Source of the DNA: Megascapheus bottae
Taxonomy: Eukaryota; Chordata; Mammalia; Rodentia; Geomyidae
Reading direction: 5' to 3'
Length of the DNA: 64,000 nt
Assembly (NCBI GenBank): GCA_024803745.1
Contig: JANJXV010000195.1
Location: forward strand, 1,789,369-1,853,368
Numbering within the stretch: the first letter of the stretch is position 1; every line of letters starts with the position of its first letter. The notes under the pieces are model-generated. The model worked only from the letters and a program-made list of their open reading frames with translations, searched no databases and was not told the DNA's origin. A program made the translations under genes and the position numbers. Positions 1 to 11,899 of the stretch are shown here, one piece after another.

Positions 1-2382
1 AAGTCACAGAGGGAAGGTTTGTAGTCATAGAATGGAGGTGTGTGACGTCAGAGAATGGAGGTGTGTGAAGACACAGAATGAAGGTTAGTGAAGTCATAGT
101 ATGGAATTGTGTGAAGTCCTAGAATGGAGGTGTGTGAAGTCCTAGAATGGAGGTGAGTGAAGTCACAGAATGCCGGTGTGTGAAGTCACAGAATGGAGGT
201 TTGTGAAGTTAAAATGGAGGTGTGTGAAGTCAGAGAATGGAGGAGTGTGATGTCACAGAATGGAGGTGTGTGAAGTCAGAATGGAAGTGTTTGAAAGCAG
301 AATGGAAGTGTGGAAAGTCATAGAATGGAGGTGTGTGAAGACAAAGAGGAGGTGTGTAAATTCAGAATGGAGGTGTGTGAAGTGAAGAATGGAGGTGTGT
401 GAAGTCACAGAACGGACGTGTGTGAAGTCACAGAATAGAGTTGTGTGAAGTCAGAATGGAGGTGTGTAAAGTCACAGAATGAAGGTGTGTGAAGTCACAG
501 AATGGAAGTGTGTGAAGTCATGGAATGGAGGTGTGTGAAGTCAAAGAGGATGTGTGTGAAGTCAGAATGGAGTTGTTGAAGTCACAGAATGAAAGTGTGT
601 AAACTCAGAATGGAGGTGTGTGAAGTCACAGAATGGAGGTGTGTGAAGTCTTAGAATGGACGTGTGTGAAGTGAAAGAATGGAGGTGTGTGAAATCATAA
701 TGGAGGTGTGTGAAGTCAGATTGGAGGTGGGTGAAATAATTGAATGGATGTATGTGAAGTAAGAATGGAGTTGTGTGACGTCATAGAATAGAGGTGTGAA
801 GGCACAGATTGGAGTTGGATGAAGACATGGAATGGAGGTGTGTGAAGTCACAGAATGGACGTGTGTGACCTCAGAATGGAGGTGTGTAGTCATAGAATCG
901 CGGTGTGTGTAGTCATAGAATGGAGGTGAGTGAAGTCAAGAATGGAGGTGTGTGAAGTCACAGAATGGACGTGTGTGAAGTAACAGAATACAATTGTGTG
1001 AAGTCAGAATGGAGGTGTGTGAAGTCACAGAATGGAGGTGTGTGAAGTCAGAGTGGAGGTGAGTGAAGTCATAGAATGGAAGTGTGTGAAGTCAGAATGG
1101 AGATAAGTGAAGTCACAGAATGCAGGTGTGTGAAGTCACAGAATGGAGGTGTGTAAAGTAATAGAATGGAAGTGTGTGAAGTCAAAGAATGGAGGTGTGT
1201 GAACTCAGAATGGAGGTGTGTGAAGTCACAGAATGGAGGTGTGTGAAGTCATAGAATGGAGGTGTGTGAAGTCATAGAACGGCGGTGTGTGAAGTCACAG
1301 AATGGAGTTGTGTGAAGTCAGAATGGAGGTCTGTGAAGTGACAGAATAGACATGTGTGAAGTCACAGAATGGAGTTGTGTGAAGTCAGAATGGAGGTGTG
1401 TGAAGTAACAGAATGGAGGTGTGAGAAGTCACAGAATGGAGGTGTGTGAAGTCACAGAATGGAGGTGTGTGAAGTCAGAATGGAGGTGTGTAAAGTCATA
1501 GAATGGAGGTGTGTGAAGTCAGAATGGAGATGTGTGAAGTCATAGAATGGAGGTGTGTGAAGTTACAGAAGTGATGTATGTGAAATCACAGAATGGAATT
1601 GTGTGAAGTCATAGAATGGATGTGTGTGAAGTCAAAGAGGAGGTGTGTGAAGTCAGAATGGAGGTGTGTGAAGTCACAGAATGGAGGTGTGTAAACTCAT
1701 AGAATGAACGTGTGTGAAGTCATAGAATGGAGGTGTGTGGAGTCAGAATGGAGGTGTGTGAAGTCAGAATGGAGGTGTTTGACGTCATAGAATGGATGTT
1801 TGTGACGTAAGCATGGAGGTGTATGAAGTCATAGAATGGAAGTGTGTGAAGTCATAGAATGGAGGTGTGCGAAGTCATAGAATGGAGGTGTGTGAAGTAT
1901 TAGAATGGCGGTGTTTGAAGACATAGAATGGAGGTGTGTGAAGTCACAGAAAGGAGGTGTGTGAACTCAGAATGGAGGTGTGTGAAGACACAGAATGGAG
2001 GTGTGTGAAGACATATTATGGAGTTGTGTGAAGTCAGAACGGAGGTGTGTGAAGTAACAGAATGGAGGTGTGTGAAGTAACAGAATGGAGGAGTGTGATG
2101 TCACAGAATGGAGGTGTGTGAAGTCAGAATGGAAGTGTTTGAAAGCTGAATGGAAGTGTGGAAAGTCATAGAATGGAGGTGTGTGAAGACAAAGAGGAGG
2201 TGCGTGAAGTCAGAATGGAGGTGTGTGAAGTCACAGTTTGGAGTTGGGTGAAGTCATAGAATGGAGGTGTGTGAAGTCATAGAATGGATGTGTGTGAAGT
2301 CATAGAATGGAGGTGTGTGAAATGGAGTTTTCTGAAGTCAGAATGGAGGTGTGTGAAATCACAGAATGGAGGTGAGTGAAGT
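1..2382 (+). repeat. Class II HOR, partial unit at left edge
   Basis: Positions 1 to about 1400 match about 19623-21022 base for base with only a few substitutions (for example near 355, 531, 750 and 1100). From about 1400 to 2382 the order instead follows about 18180-19065 at a different offset (16,784 falling to 16,683), with some monomers gained or lost. Markers shared with the 17.9-26.1 kb block include the GAAAGC linker near 295, the AGTGAAAGAATGG step near 670 and the TGACCTCA variant near 867. The cassette at 8 recurs at 2387, so the local period is about 2.38 kb. It is either a truncated unit or a deletion derivative of the 4086-bp unit. Confidence 0.85.
43..50. other. TGACGTCA (CRE-like palindrome), first of about 60
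   Basis: The satellite linker TGAAGTCA is one base away from the CREB/ATF octamer, and an A-to-C change creates the perfect palindrome. By hand I count about 62 in the window. About 26 sit at the fixed cassette position. The rest are in other monomers, for example 776, 1780, 6187, 8456, 8677, 11097, 14328, 17605, 20398, 21579, 26560, 28804, 29025, 31353, 34276, 39743, 43198, 45688, 46200, 46754, 49914, 51023, 53469, 54468, 54982 and 55904. A match to a motif does not show regulatory use. Confidence 0.6.
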
Positions 2383-2570
2383 CACAGAGGGAAGGTTTGT
2401 AGTCATAGAATGGAGGTTTGTGACGTCAGAGAATGGACGTGTGTGAAGACACAGAATGAAGGTTATTGAAGTCACAGTATGGAATTGTGTGAAGTCCTAG
2501 AATGGAGGGGTGTGAAGTCCTAGAATGGAGGTGAGTGAAGTCACAGAATGTAGTTGTGTGAAGTCAAAAT
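2376..2570 (+). repeat. Shared cassette ('A'), representative copy of about 30
   Basis: This block of about 190 bp occurs in every HOR class. In order it shows: GAGGTGAGTGAAGTCACAGA with a G-rich run, GTAGTCAT, TGACGTCA followed by GAGAATGG or GGGAATGG, AAGACACAGAATGA, a GGAATTGTGTG step, two AGTCCTAG linkers, and GAGGTGAGTGAAGTCAC before AATGCAGG or AATGTAG. Other copies have their octamer, or its changed form, near 43, 6861, 9328, 11725, 12382, 14956, 15613, 19104, 19665, 23190, 23751, 27232, 29676, 31916, 32573, 34927, 36912, 37795, 40415, 41250, 43870, 46867, 48014, 49983, 55049, 56241, 58095, 59287, 61141 and 62333. Partial copies without the octamer occur, for example near 51790. Its presence in all classes suggests common descent. 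Whether it has a function is not shown. Confidence 0.85.
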
Positions 2571-4441
2571 GGAGGTGTGTGAAGTCACAGAATGGAGGTG
2601 TGTGAAGTCAAAGAATGGAGGTGTGTGAAGTCACAGAATGGAGGTGTGTGAAGTCACAGAATGGAGGTGTGTGAAGTCAGAATGGAGGGGTGTGAAGTAA
2701 TAGAATGGAGGTGTGTGAAGTCAGAATGTAGGTGTGTGAAGGCACAGAATGGAGGTGTGTGAACTCAGAATGGAGGTGTGTGAAGTCAGAATGGAGGTGG
2801 GTCAAGTCACAGTATGGAGGTGTGTGAACTCAGAATGGAGGTGTGTGAAGTCAGAATGGAGGTGGGTCAAGTCACAGAATGGAGGTGTGTGAAGTCAGAG
2901 AATGGAGGTGTATGAAGTCACAGAATGGAGGTGTATGAAGTCATAGAATGGAGGTGTGTGAAGTCACAGAATGGGGGTGTGTGAAGTCACAGAATGGAGG
3001 TGTGTAAAGTCAAAATGGAGGTGTGTGAAGTCATAGAATGGAGGTGTGTGAGGTCACAGAATGGAGGTGTGTGAAGAGAGATTGGGGGTGTGTGAAATCA
3101 TAGAATGGAGGTGTGTGAAGTCAGAATGGAGGTTTGTGAAGTCATAGAGTGGAGGTGTTTGAAGTCACAGAATGAAGGTGTCAGAAGTCAGAGAATCGAG
3201 GTGTGTGCAGTCATAGAATGGAGGTGTGTGAAGTCAAAGAGGAGGTGTGTGAAGTCAGAATGGAGGTATGTGAAGTCACAGAATGGAGGTGTGTGAACTC
3301 AGAATGGAGGAGTGTGAAGTCACAGAATGGAGGTGTGTGAAGTCATAGAATGAACGTGTGTGAAGTCATAGAAGGGAGGTGTGTAAAGTCAGTACGGAGG
3401 TGTGTGAAGTCAGACTGGAGGTGAGTGAAGTCATAATATGGATGTTTGTGAAGTAAGAATGGAGTTGTGTGAAGTCATAGAATGGAGGTGTGTGAAGTCA
3501 CAGAATGTAGGTGTGTGAAGTCATAGAATTGAGGTGTGTGAAGTCATAGAATGGAGGTGTGTGTAGTCACAGAATGGAGGTGTGTGAACTCAGAATGGTG
3601 GTGTGTTCAGTCACAGAATGGAGGTGTGTGAAGTCATAGAATGGACGTGTGTGAAGTCATAGAATGGAGGAGTGGGAAGTCAGAATGGAGGTGTGTGAAG
3701 TCACAGAATGGAGGTGTGTGAACTCAGAATGGAGTTGTCTGAAGTCACAGAATGAAGATGTGTGAAGTCATACAATGGAGGTCTGTGAAGTCATACAATG
3801 GAGGTGTGTGAAGTCACAATGGAGGTGTATGAAGTCACAGAATGGAGTTGTGTGAAGTCAGAATGGAGGTGTTTGAAGTCACAGAATGAAGGTGTGTGAA
3901 ATCACTGAATGGAGGTGTGTGAAGTCAGAATGGAGGTGTGTGAAATCAGAATGGAGGTGTGTGAAGTCAAAGAATGGAGGTTTGTGAAGTCATAGAATGG
4001 AGGTTGTGAAGTCATAGAATGGAGGTGTGTAAAGTCATAGAAAGGAAGTGTGTGAAGTCAGAATGGAGGTGTGTGAAGTCAGAGTGGAGGTGTGTGACGT
4101 CTCAGAATGAAGGTGTGTGAAGTCACAGAATGGAGGTGTGTGAAGTCACAGAATGGAGGTGTGTGAAGTCATAGAATGGACGTGTGTGAAGTCATAGAAT
4201 GGAGGTGTGTGAAGTCAGAATGGAGGTGTGTGAAGTCAGAATGGAGGTGTGTGAAGTCAGAGTGGAGGTGTGTGAAGTCACAGAATGGATGTGTGTGAAG
4301 TCACAGAATGGAGATGTGTAAAGTCATAGAATGGAGGTGTGTGAAGTCAAAGAGGAGGTGTGTGAAGTCATAGAATGGCGGTGTGTGAAGTCACAGAATG
4401 GAGGTGTGTGAAGTCAGAATGGAGGGGTGTGAAGTCACAGA
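2549..4441 (+). repeat. Class I HOR, ~1.9-kb unit, copy 1
   Basis: The unit begins at the TGTAGTTGTGTG variant followed by a CAAAATGG linker. It then contains the AGAGATTGGGGGTG marker near 3079, the GTCAGAAGTCAGAGAATCGA marker near 3178, CAGTACGG near 3390 and GTTCAGTCAC near 3603. The next unit starts at 4442 with the same opening (TGTACTTGTGTG). The marker-to-marker offset drifts from 1893 to about 2060, so whole monomers have been gained or lost between the two copies. Confidence 0.75.
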
Positions 4442-6480
4442 ATGTACTTGTGTGAAGTCAAAATGGAGGTGTGTGAAGTCACAGAATGGAGGTGTGTGAA
4501 GTCAAAGAATGGAGGTGTGTGAAGTCACAGAATGGAGGTGTGTGAAGTCACAGAATGGAGGTGTGTGAAGTCAGAATGGAGGGGTGTGAAGTAAAAGAAT
4601 GGAGGTGTGTGAAGTCAGAATGTAGGTGTGTGAAGTCACAGAATGGAGGTGTGTGAACTCAGAATGGAGGTGTGTGAAGTCAGAATGTAGGTGTGTGAAG
4701 TCACAGAATGGAGGTGTGTGAACTCAGAATGGAGGTGTGTGAAGTCAGAATGGAGGTATGTGAAGTCACAGAATGGAGGTGTGTAAACTCAGAATGGAGG
4801 TGTGTGAAGTCAGAATGGAGGTGGGTCAAGTCACAGAATGGAGGTGTTTGAAGTCAGAGAATGGAGGTGTATGAAGTCACAGAATGCAGGTGTGTGAAGT
4901 CATAGAATGGAGGTGTGTGAAGTCACAGAATGGGGGTGTGTGAAGTCACAGAATGGAGGTGTGTAAAGTCAAAATGGAGGTGTGTGAAGTCATAGAATGG
5001 AGGTGTGTGAGGTCACAGAATGGAGGTTTGTGAAGTGAGATTGGGGGTGTGTGAAATCATAGAATGGAGGTGTGTGAAGTCAGAATGGAGGTGTGTGAAG
5101 TCACAGAATGAAGGTGTCAGAAGTCAGAGAATCGAGGTGTGTGCAGTCATAGAATGGAGGTGTGTGAAGTCAAAGAGGAGGTGTGTGAAGTCAGAATGGA
5201 GGTATGTGAAGTCACAGAATGGAGGTGTGTGAACTCAGAATGGAGGTATGTGAAGTCACAGAATGGAGGTGTGTGAAGTCATAGAATGGACGTGTGTGAA
5301 GTCATAGAAGGGAGGTGTGTAAAGTCAGTACGGAGGTGTGTGAAGTCAGACTGGAGGTGTGTGAAGTCATAATATGGATGTTTGTGAAGTAAGAATGGAG
5401 TTGTGTGAAGTCATAGAATGGAGGTGTGTGAAGTCACAGAATATAGGTGTGTGAAGTCATAGAATGTAGGTGTGTGAAGTCATAGAATGGAGGTGTTGAA
5501 GTCACAGAATGGAGGTGTGTGAACACAGAATGGTGGTGTGTTCAGTCACAGAATGGAGGTGTGTAAAGTCATAGAATGGACGTGTGTGAAGTCATAGAAT
5601 GGAGGTGTGTGAAATCAGAATGGAGGTGTGTGAAGTCACAGAATGGAGGTGTGTGAACTCAGAATGGAGTTGTTTGAAGTCACAGAATGAAGATGTGTGA
5701 AGTCATAGAATGGAGGTGTGTGAAGTCATAGAATGGAGGTGTGTGAAGTCACAATGGAGGTGTATGAAGTCACAGAATGGATTTGTGTGAAGTCAGAATG
5801 GAGGTGTTTGAAGTCACAGAATGAAGGTGTGTGAAATCACAGAATGGAGGTGTGTGAAGGCAGAATGGAGGTGAGTGAAATCATAGAATGGAGGTTTGTG
5901 AACTCAGAATGCAGGTGTATGAAATCTGAATGGAGGTGTGTGAAGTCAAAGAATGGAGGTGTGTGAAGTCATAGAATGGAGGTTGTTAAGTCATAGAATG
6001 GAGGTGTGTAAAGTCAGAGTGGAGGTGTGTGAAGTCACAGAATGAAGGTGTGTGAAGTCACAGAATGGAGATGTGTGAAGTCACAGACTGAAGTTGTGTG
6101 AAGTCACAGAATGGAGGTGTGTGATGACATAGAATGGAGGTTTGTGAAGTCAAAGAGGAGGTGTGTGAAGTCAGAATGGAGGTGTGTGACGTCACAGAAT
6201 GCAGGTGTGTGAACTCAGACTGGAGGTGTGTGAAGTCACAGATTGGAGGTGTGTGAAGTCATAGAATGGACGTGTGTGAAGTCATAGAATGGAGGTGTGT
6301 GAAGTCAGAATGGAGGTGTGTGAAGTCAGAGTGGATGTGTGTGAAGTCACAGAATGGATGTGTGTGAAGTCACAGAATGGAGATGTGTAAAGTCATAGAA
6401 TAGAGGTGTGTGAAGTCATAGAATGGCGGTGTGTGAAGTCATGGAATGGCGGTGTGTGAAGTCATGGAATGGAGGTGTGT
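4442..6480 (+). repeat. Class I HOR, ~2.0-kb unit, copy 2
   Basis: This repeats the marker order of the preceding unit: TGTACTTGTGTG opening, GTGAGATTGGGGGTG near 5036, GTCAGAAGTC near 5115, CAGTACGG near 5327 and GTTCAGTCAC near 5530. It adds the GTGATGACATAG marker near 6122, which the preceding unit lacks. The GTCTGAGTG-free stretch around 6340-6430 matches about 4270-4390 in the first copy. The boundary on the right is approximate because the same monomers continue into the larger duplicated block. Confidence 0.7.
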
Positions 6481-7385
6481 GAAGTCACAGAATGGAGGTG
6501 TGTGAAGACATAGAATGGAGTTGTGTGAAGTCAGAATGGAGGTGTGTGAAGTCACAGAATGGAGGTGTGTGAAGTAACAGAATGGAGGTGTGTGAAGTCA
6601 CAGAATGAAGGTGAGTGTAGTCATAGATTGCAGGTGTGTGAAGTCACAGAATGTAGTTGTGTGAAGTCAAAATGGAGGTGTGTGAAGTAAAAGAATGGAG
6701 ATATGTGAAGTCAGAATGGAGGTATATGAAGTCACAGAATGGAGTTGGGTGAAGACATAGAATGGAGGTTTCTGAAGTCAGAATAGAGGTATGTGAGGTC
6801 ACAGAATGGAGGTGAGTGAAGTCACAGAGGGGGGATATGTAGTCATAGAATTGAAGTTTGTGACGTCAGGGAATGGAGGTGTGTGAAGACACAGAATGAA
6901 GGTGAGTGAAGTCACAGTGTGGAATTGTGTGAAGTCCTAGAATGGAGGGGTGTGAAGTCCTAGAATGGAGGTGAGTGAAGTCACAGAATGCAGGTGTGTG
7001 AAGTCACAGAATGGAGGTGTGTGAAGTCACAGAATGGATTTGTGTGAAGTCACAGAATGTGAGGTGTGTGAAGTCACAGAATGGAGGTGTGTGAAGTCAC
7101 AGAATGTAGTTGTGTGAAGTCAAAATGGAAGTGTGTGAAGTCACAGAATGGAGGTGTGTGAAGTCAAAGAATGGAGGTGTGTGAAGTCACAGAATGGAGG
7201 TGTGTGAAGTCACGGAATGGAGGGGTGTGAAGTAATAGAATGGAGGTGTGTGAAGTCAGAATATAGGTGTGTGAAGTCATAGAATGGAAGTGTGTGAATT
7301 CACAGAATGGTGATTTCTGAACTCACAAAATGGAGGTGTGTGAAGTCATAGAATGGAGGTGTGTGAAGTCAAAGAGGAGGTATGT

Positions 7386-8460
7386 GAAGTCAGAATGGAG
7401 GTATGTGAAGTCACAGAATGGAGGTTGTGAAGTTAAAATGGAGGTTTGTGAAGTCACAGAATGGAGGTGTGCGGAGTCAAAGAATGGAGGTGTGTGAAGT
7501 CACAGAATGGAGGTGTGTGAAGTCACAGAATGTAGGTGTGTGAAGTCAGAATGGAGGTGTGTGAAGTCATAGAATGGAGGTGTGTGAAGTTACAGAATGG
7601 AGATGTGTGAAGTCATAGAATGGAGGTGTGTGAAGTCAAAGAGGAGGTGTGTGAAGTCAGAATGGAGGTGTGTGAAGTCACAGAATGGAGTTGTGTGAAC
7701 TCAGAATGGAGGTGTGTGAAGTCAGAGACTGTAGGTGCATGAAGTCAGAGAATGGAGGTGTATGAAATCACAGAAGGGAGGTGTGTGAAGTCATAGAATG
7801 GACGTGTGTGAAGTCACAGAATGTAGATGTGTGAAGCCATAGAATGGAGGTGTGTGAAGTCAAAGAGGAGGTTTGTGAAGTCAGAATGGAGGTGTGTGAA
7901 ATCACAGAATGGAGGTGTGTGAACTCAGAATGGAGGTGTGTGAAGTCAGAGACTGTAGGTGCATGAAGTCAGAGAATGGAGGTGTATGAAATCACAGAAG
8001 GGAGGTGTGTGAAGTCATAGAATGAAGGTGTGTGAAGTCAAGAATGGAGGTGTGTGAAGTCACAGAATGGACGTGTGTGAAGTCACAGAATGGAAGTGTG
8101 TGAAGTCAAGAAAGGAGGTGTGTGAAGTCACAGAATGGACGCGTGTGAAGTTACAGAATAGAGTTTTGTGAAGTCAGAATGGAGGTGTGTGAAGTCACAG
8201 AATGAAGCTGTGTGAAGTCACAGAATGGAAGTGTGTGAAATCACAGAATGGAGGTGTGTGAACTCAGAATGTAGGTGTGTGAAGTCAGAATGGAGGTGTG
8301 TGAAGTCATAGAATGAAGGTGTGTGAAGTCAGAATGGACGTGTTTGAAGTCACAGAATGAAGCTGTGTGAAATCACAGAATGGATGTGTGTGAAGTCAGA
8401 ATGGAGGTGTGTGAAATCAGAATGGAGGTGTTTGAAGTCAAAGAATGGAGGTGTGTGACG
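7386..8460 (+). repeat. Z block, copy 1
   Basis: A recognisable sub-block starting at two GGTATGTGAAGTCA heads, then GAGGTTGTGAAGTTAAAATGG, then monomers with GGTGCATGAAGTCAGAG. Inside it a 224-bp segment of about ten monomers is tandemly doubled: the GACTGTAGGTGCATG marker is at 7727 and 7951. Related copies lie near 27735, 35465 and 44390. Z replaces the GATTGGGGG-containing half in some class I units, so class I exists in two alternative forms. Confidence 0.75.
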
Positions 8461-9779
8461 TCATAGAATGGAGGTTGTGAAGTCATAGAATGGAGGTGTG
8501 TAACGTCATAGAAAGGAAGTGTGTGAAGTCAGAATGGAGGTGTGTGAAGTCAGAGTGGAGGTGTGTGAAGTCTCAGAATGAAGGTGTGTGAAGTCACAGA
8601 ATGGCGGTGTGTGAAGTCACAGAATGGAGGTGTGTGAAGTCAAAGAGGAGGTGTGTGAAGTCAGAATGGAGGTGTGTGACGTCACAGAATGCAGGTGTGT
8701 GAACTGAGAATGGAGGTGTGTGAAGTCACAGATTGGAGGTGTGTGAAGTCATAGAATGGACGTGTGTGAAGTCATAGAATGGAGGTGTGTGAAGTCAGAA
8801 TGGAGGTGTGTGAAGTCAGAGTGGAGGTGTGTGAAGTCACAGAATGGTGGTGTGTGAAGTCATAGAACGCAGGTGTGTGAAGTCATAGAATGGCGGTGTG
8901 TGAAGACATGGAATGGAGGTGTGTGAAGTCACAGAATGGACGTGTGTGAAGACATATAATGGAGGTGTGTGAAGTCAGAATGGAGGTGTGTGAAGCCACA
9001 GAATGGAGGTGTGTGAAGTAACAGAATGGAGGTGTGTGAAGTCACAGAATGGAGGTGAGTGTAGTCAAAGATTGCAGGTGTGTGAAGTCACAGAATGTAG
9101 TTGTGTGAAGTCAAAATGGAGGTGTGTGAAGTCACAGAATGTAGGTGTGTGAAGTAAAAGCATGGAGATGTGTGAAGTCACAATTGAGGTATATGAAGTC
9201 ACAGAATGGAGTTGGGTGAAGTCATAGAATGGAGGGTTCTGAAGACAGAATGGAAGTGTGTGAGGTCACAGAATGGAGGTGAGTGAAGTTACAGAGGGGG
9301 GATATGTAGTCATACAATGGAAGTTTGTGACGTCAGGGAATGGAGGTGTGTGAAGGCACAGAATGAAGGTGAGTGAAGTCACAGTGTGGAATTGTGTGAA
9401 GTCCTAGAATGAAGGGGTGTGAAGTCCTAGAATGGAGGTGAGTGAAGTCACAGAATGCAGGTGTGTGAAGTCACAGAATGGAGGTGTGTGAAGTCATAGA
9501 ATGGAGGTGTGTGAAGTCACATAATATGAGGTGTGTGAAGTCACAGAATGGATGTGTGTGAAGTCACAGAATGTAGTTGTGTGAAGTCAAAATGGAGGTG
9601 TGTGAAGTCACAGAATGGAGGTGTGTGAAGTCAAAGAATGGAGGTGTGTGAAGTCACAGAATGGAGGTGTGTGAAGTCACAGAATGGAGGTGTGTGAAGT
9701 CAGAATGTAGGGGTGTGAAGTAATTGAATGGAGGTGTGTGAAGTCAGAATGGAGGTGTGTGAAGTCACAGAATGGAGGT

Positions 9780-9907
9780 GTGTGAACTCAGAATGGAGGT
9801 GTGTGAAGTCAGAATGGAGGTGGGTCAAGTCACAGAATGGAGGTGTGTGAACTCAGAATGGAGGTGTGTGAAGTCAGAATGGAGGTGGGTCAAGTCACAG
9901 AATGGAG
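9780..9907 (+). repeat. Local 65-bp trimer, two tandem copies
   Basis: Three monomers (23+21+21 bp) with linkers CTCA, AGTCA and the rare GGGTCAAGTCACA are repeated twice in a row here. The same trimer occurs near 2815-2885, 16070-16195 and 30036-30165, sometimes once and sometimes twice. It is a plausible unit of recent slippage or unequal exchange. Confidence 0.7.
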
Positions 9908-11899
9908 GTGTGGGAAGTCAGAAATGGAGGTGTATGAAGTCACAGAATGGAGGTGTGTGAAGTCATAGAATGGAGGTGTGTGAAGTCACAGAATGGGGGT
10001 GTGTGAAGTCACAGAATGGAGGTGTGTGAAGTCAAAATGGAGGTGTGTGAAGTCATAGAATGGAGGTGTGTGAGGTCACAGAATGGAGGTGTGTGAAGAG
10101 AGATTGGGGGTGTGTGAAATCACAGAATGGAGGTGTGTGAAGTCAGAATGGAGGTGTGTGAAGTCATAGAGTGGAGGTGTTTGAAGTCACAGAATGAAGG
10201 TGTCAGAAGTCAGAGAATCGAGGTGTGTGCAGCCATAGAATGGAGGTGTGTGAAGTCAAAGAGGAGGTGTGTGAAGTCAGAATGGAGGTATGTGAAGTCA
10301 CAGAATGGAGGTGTGTGAACTCAGAATGGAGGAGTGTGAAGTCACAGAATGGAGGTGTGTGAAGTCATAGAATGGACGTGTGTGAAGTCATAGAAGGGAG
10401 GTGTGTGAAGTCATAGAATTGAGGTTTGTGAAGTCATAGAATGGAGGTGTGTGAAGTCACAGAATGTAGGTGTGTGAAGTCATAGAATTGAGGTTTGTGA
10501 AGTCATAGAATGGAGGTGTTGAAGTCACAGAATGGAGGTGTGTGAACACAGAATGGTGGTGTGTTCAGTCACAGAATGGAGGTGTGTAAAGTCATAGAAT
10601 GGACGTGTGTGAAGTCATAGAATGGAGGTGTGTGAAGTCAGAATGGAGGTGTGTGAAGTCACAGAATGGAGGTGTGTGAACTCAGAATGGAGTTGTTTGA
10701 AGTCACAGAATGAAGATGTGTGAAGTCATAGAATGGAGGTGTGTGAAGTCATAGAATGGAGGTGTGTGAAGTCACAATGGAGGTGTATGAAGTCACAGAA
10801 TGGATTTGTGTGAAGTCAGAATGGAGGTGTTTGAAGTCACAGAATGAAGGTGTGTGAAATCACAGAATGGTGTGTGTGAAGTCAGAATGGAGGTGTGTGA
10901 AATCATAGAATGGAGGTTTGTGAACTCAGAATGCAGGTGTGTGAAATCTGAATGGAGGTGTGTGAAGTCAAAGAATGGATGTGTGTGAAGTCATAGAATG
11001 GAGGTGTGTGAAGTCACAGAATGGAGGTGTGTGAAGTCACAGAATGGAGGTGTGTGATGTCAAAGAGGAGGTGTGTGAAGTCAGAATGAAGGTGTGTGAC
11101 GTCACAGAATTGAGGTGTGTGAACTCAGAATGGAGGTGTGTGAAGTCACAGATTGGAGGTGTGTGAAGTCATAGAATGGACGTGTGTGAAGTCATAGAAT
11201 GGAGGTGTGTGAAGTCAGAATGGAGGTGTGTGAAGTCAGAGTGGAGGTGTGTGAAGTCACAGAATGGTGGTGTGTGAAGTCATAGAATGGAGGTGTGTGA
11301 AGTCAAATAGGAGGTGTGTGAAGTCATAGAATGGCAGTGTGTTAAGTCATGGAATGGAGGTGTGTGAAGTCACAGAATGGAGGTGTGTGAAGACATAGAA
11401 TGGAGGTGTGTGAAGTCAGAATGGAGGTGTGTGAAGTCACAGAATGGAGGTGTGTGAAGTAACAGAATGGAGGTGTGTGAAGTCACAGAATGGAGGTGAG
11501 TGTAGTCATAGATTGCAGGTGTGTGAAGTCACAGAATGGAGGTGTATGAAGTAAAAGAATGGAGATGTGTGAAGTCAGAATGGAGGTATATGAAGTCACA
11601 AAATGGAGTTGGGTGAAGTCATAGAATGGAGGTTTCTGAAGTCAGAATAGAGGTGTGTGAGGTCACAGAATGGAGGTGAGTGAAGTCACAGAGTGGGGAT
11701 ATGTAGTCATAGAATGGAAGTTTGTGACGTCAGGGAATGGAGGTGTGTGAAGACACAGAATGAAGGTCAGTGAAGTCACAGTGTGGAATTGTGTGAAGTC
11801 CTAGAATGGAGGGGTGTGAAGTCCTAGAATGGAGGTGAGTGAAGTCACAGAATGCAGGTGTGTGAAGTCACAGAATGGAGGTGTGTGAAGTCACAGAAT

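Noticed and set aside
858..880. Nuclear-receptor half-sites (TGACCTCA here; AGGTCA elsewhere, such as near 3053)
   Set aside because: Six-base half-sites a single change away from the monomer are expected by chance. I saw no paired half-sites with consistent spacing.
3105..3296. Repeated + strand open frames of 60-70 codons rich in MEVCEV/EWRCVKS (also at 5020, 9772, 10127, 13136, 16413, 30028, 30383, 33327, 37317, 38555, 42010, 51079, 52082, 55176, 58222, 61268)
   Set aside because: They are direct translations of the satellite monomer. A 21-bp monomer is seven codons, so short runs stay open by phase. They recur only because the HOR recurs, have no independent start context or domain, and close as soon as linker lengths change.
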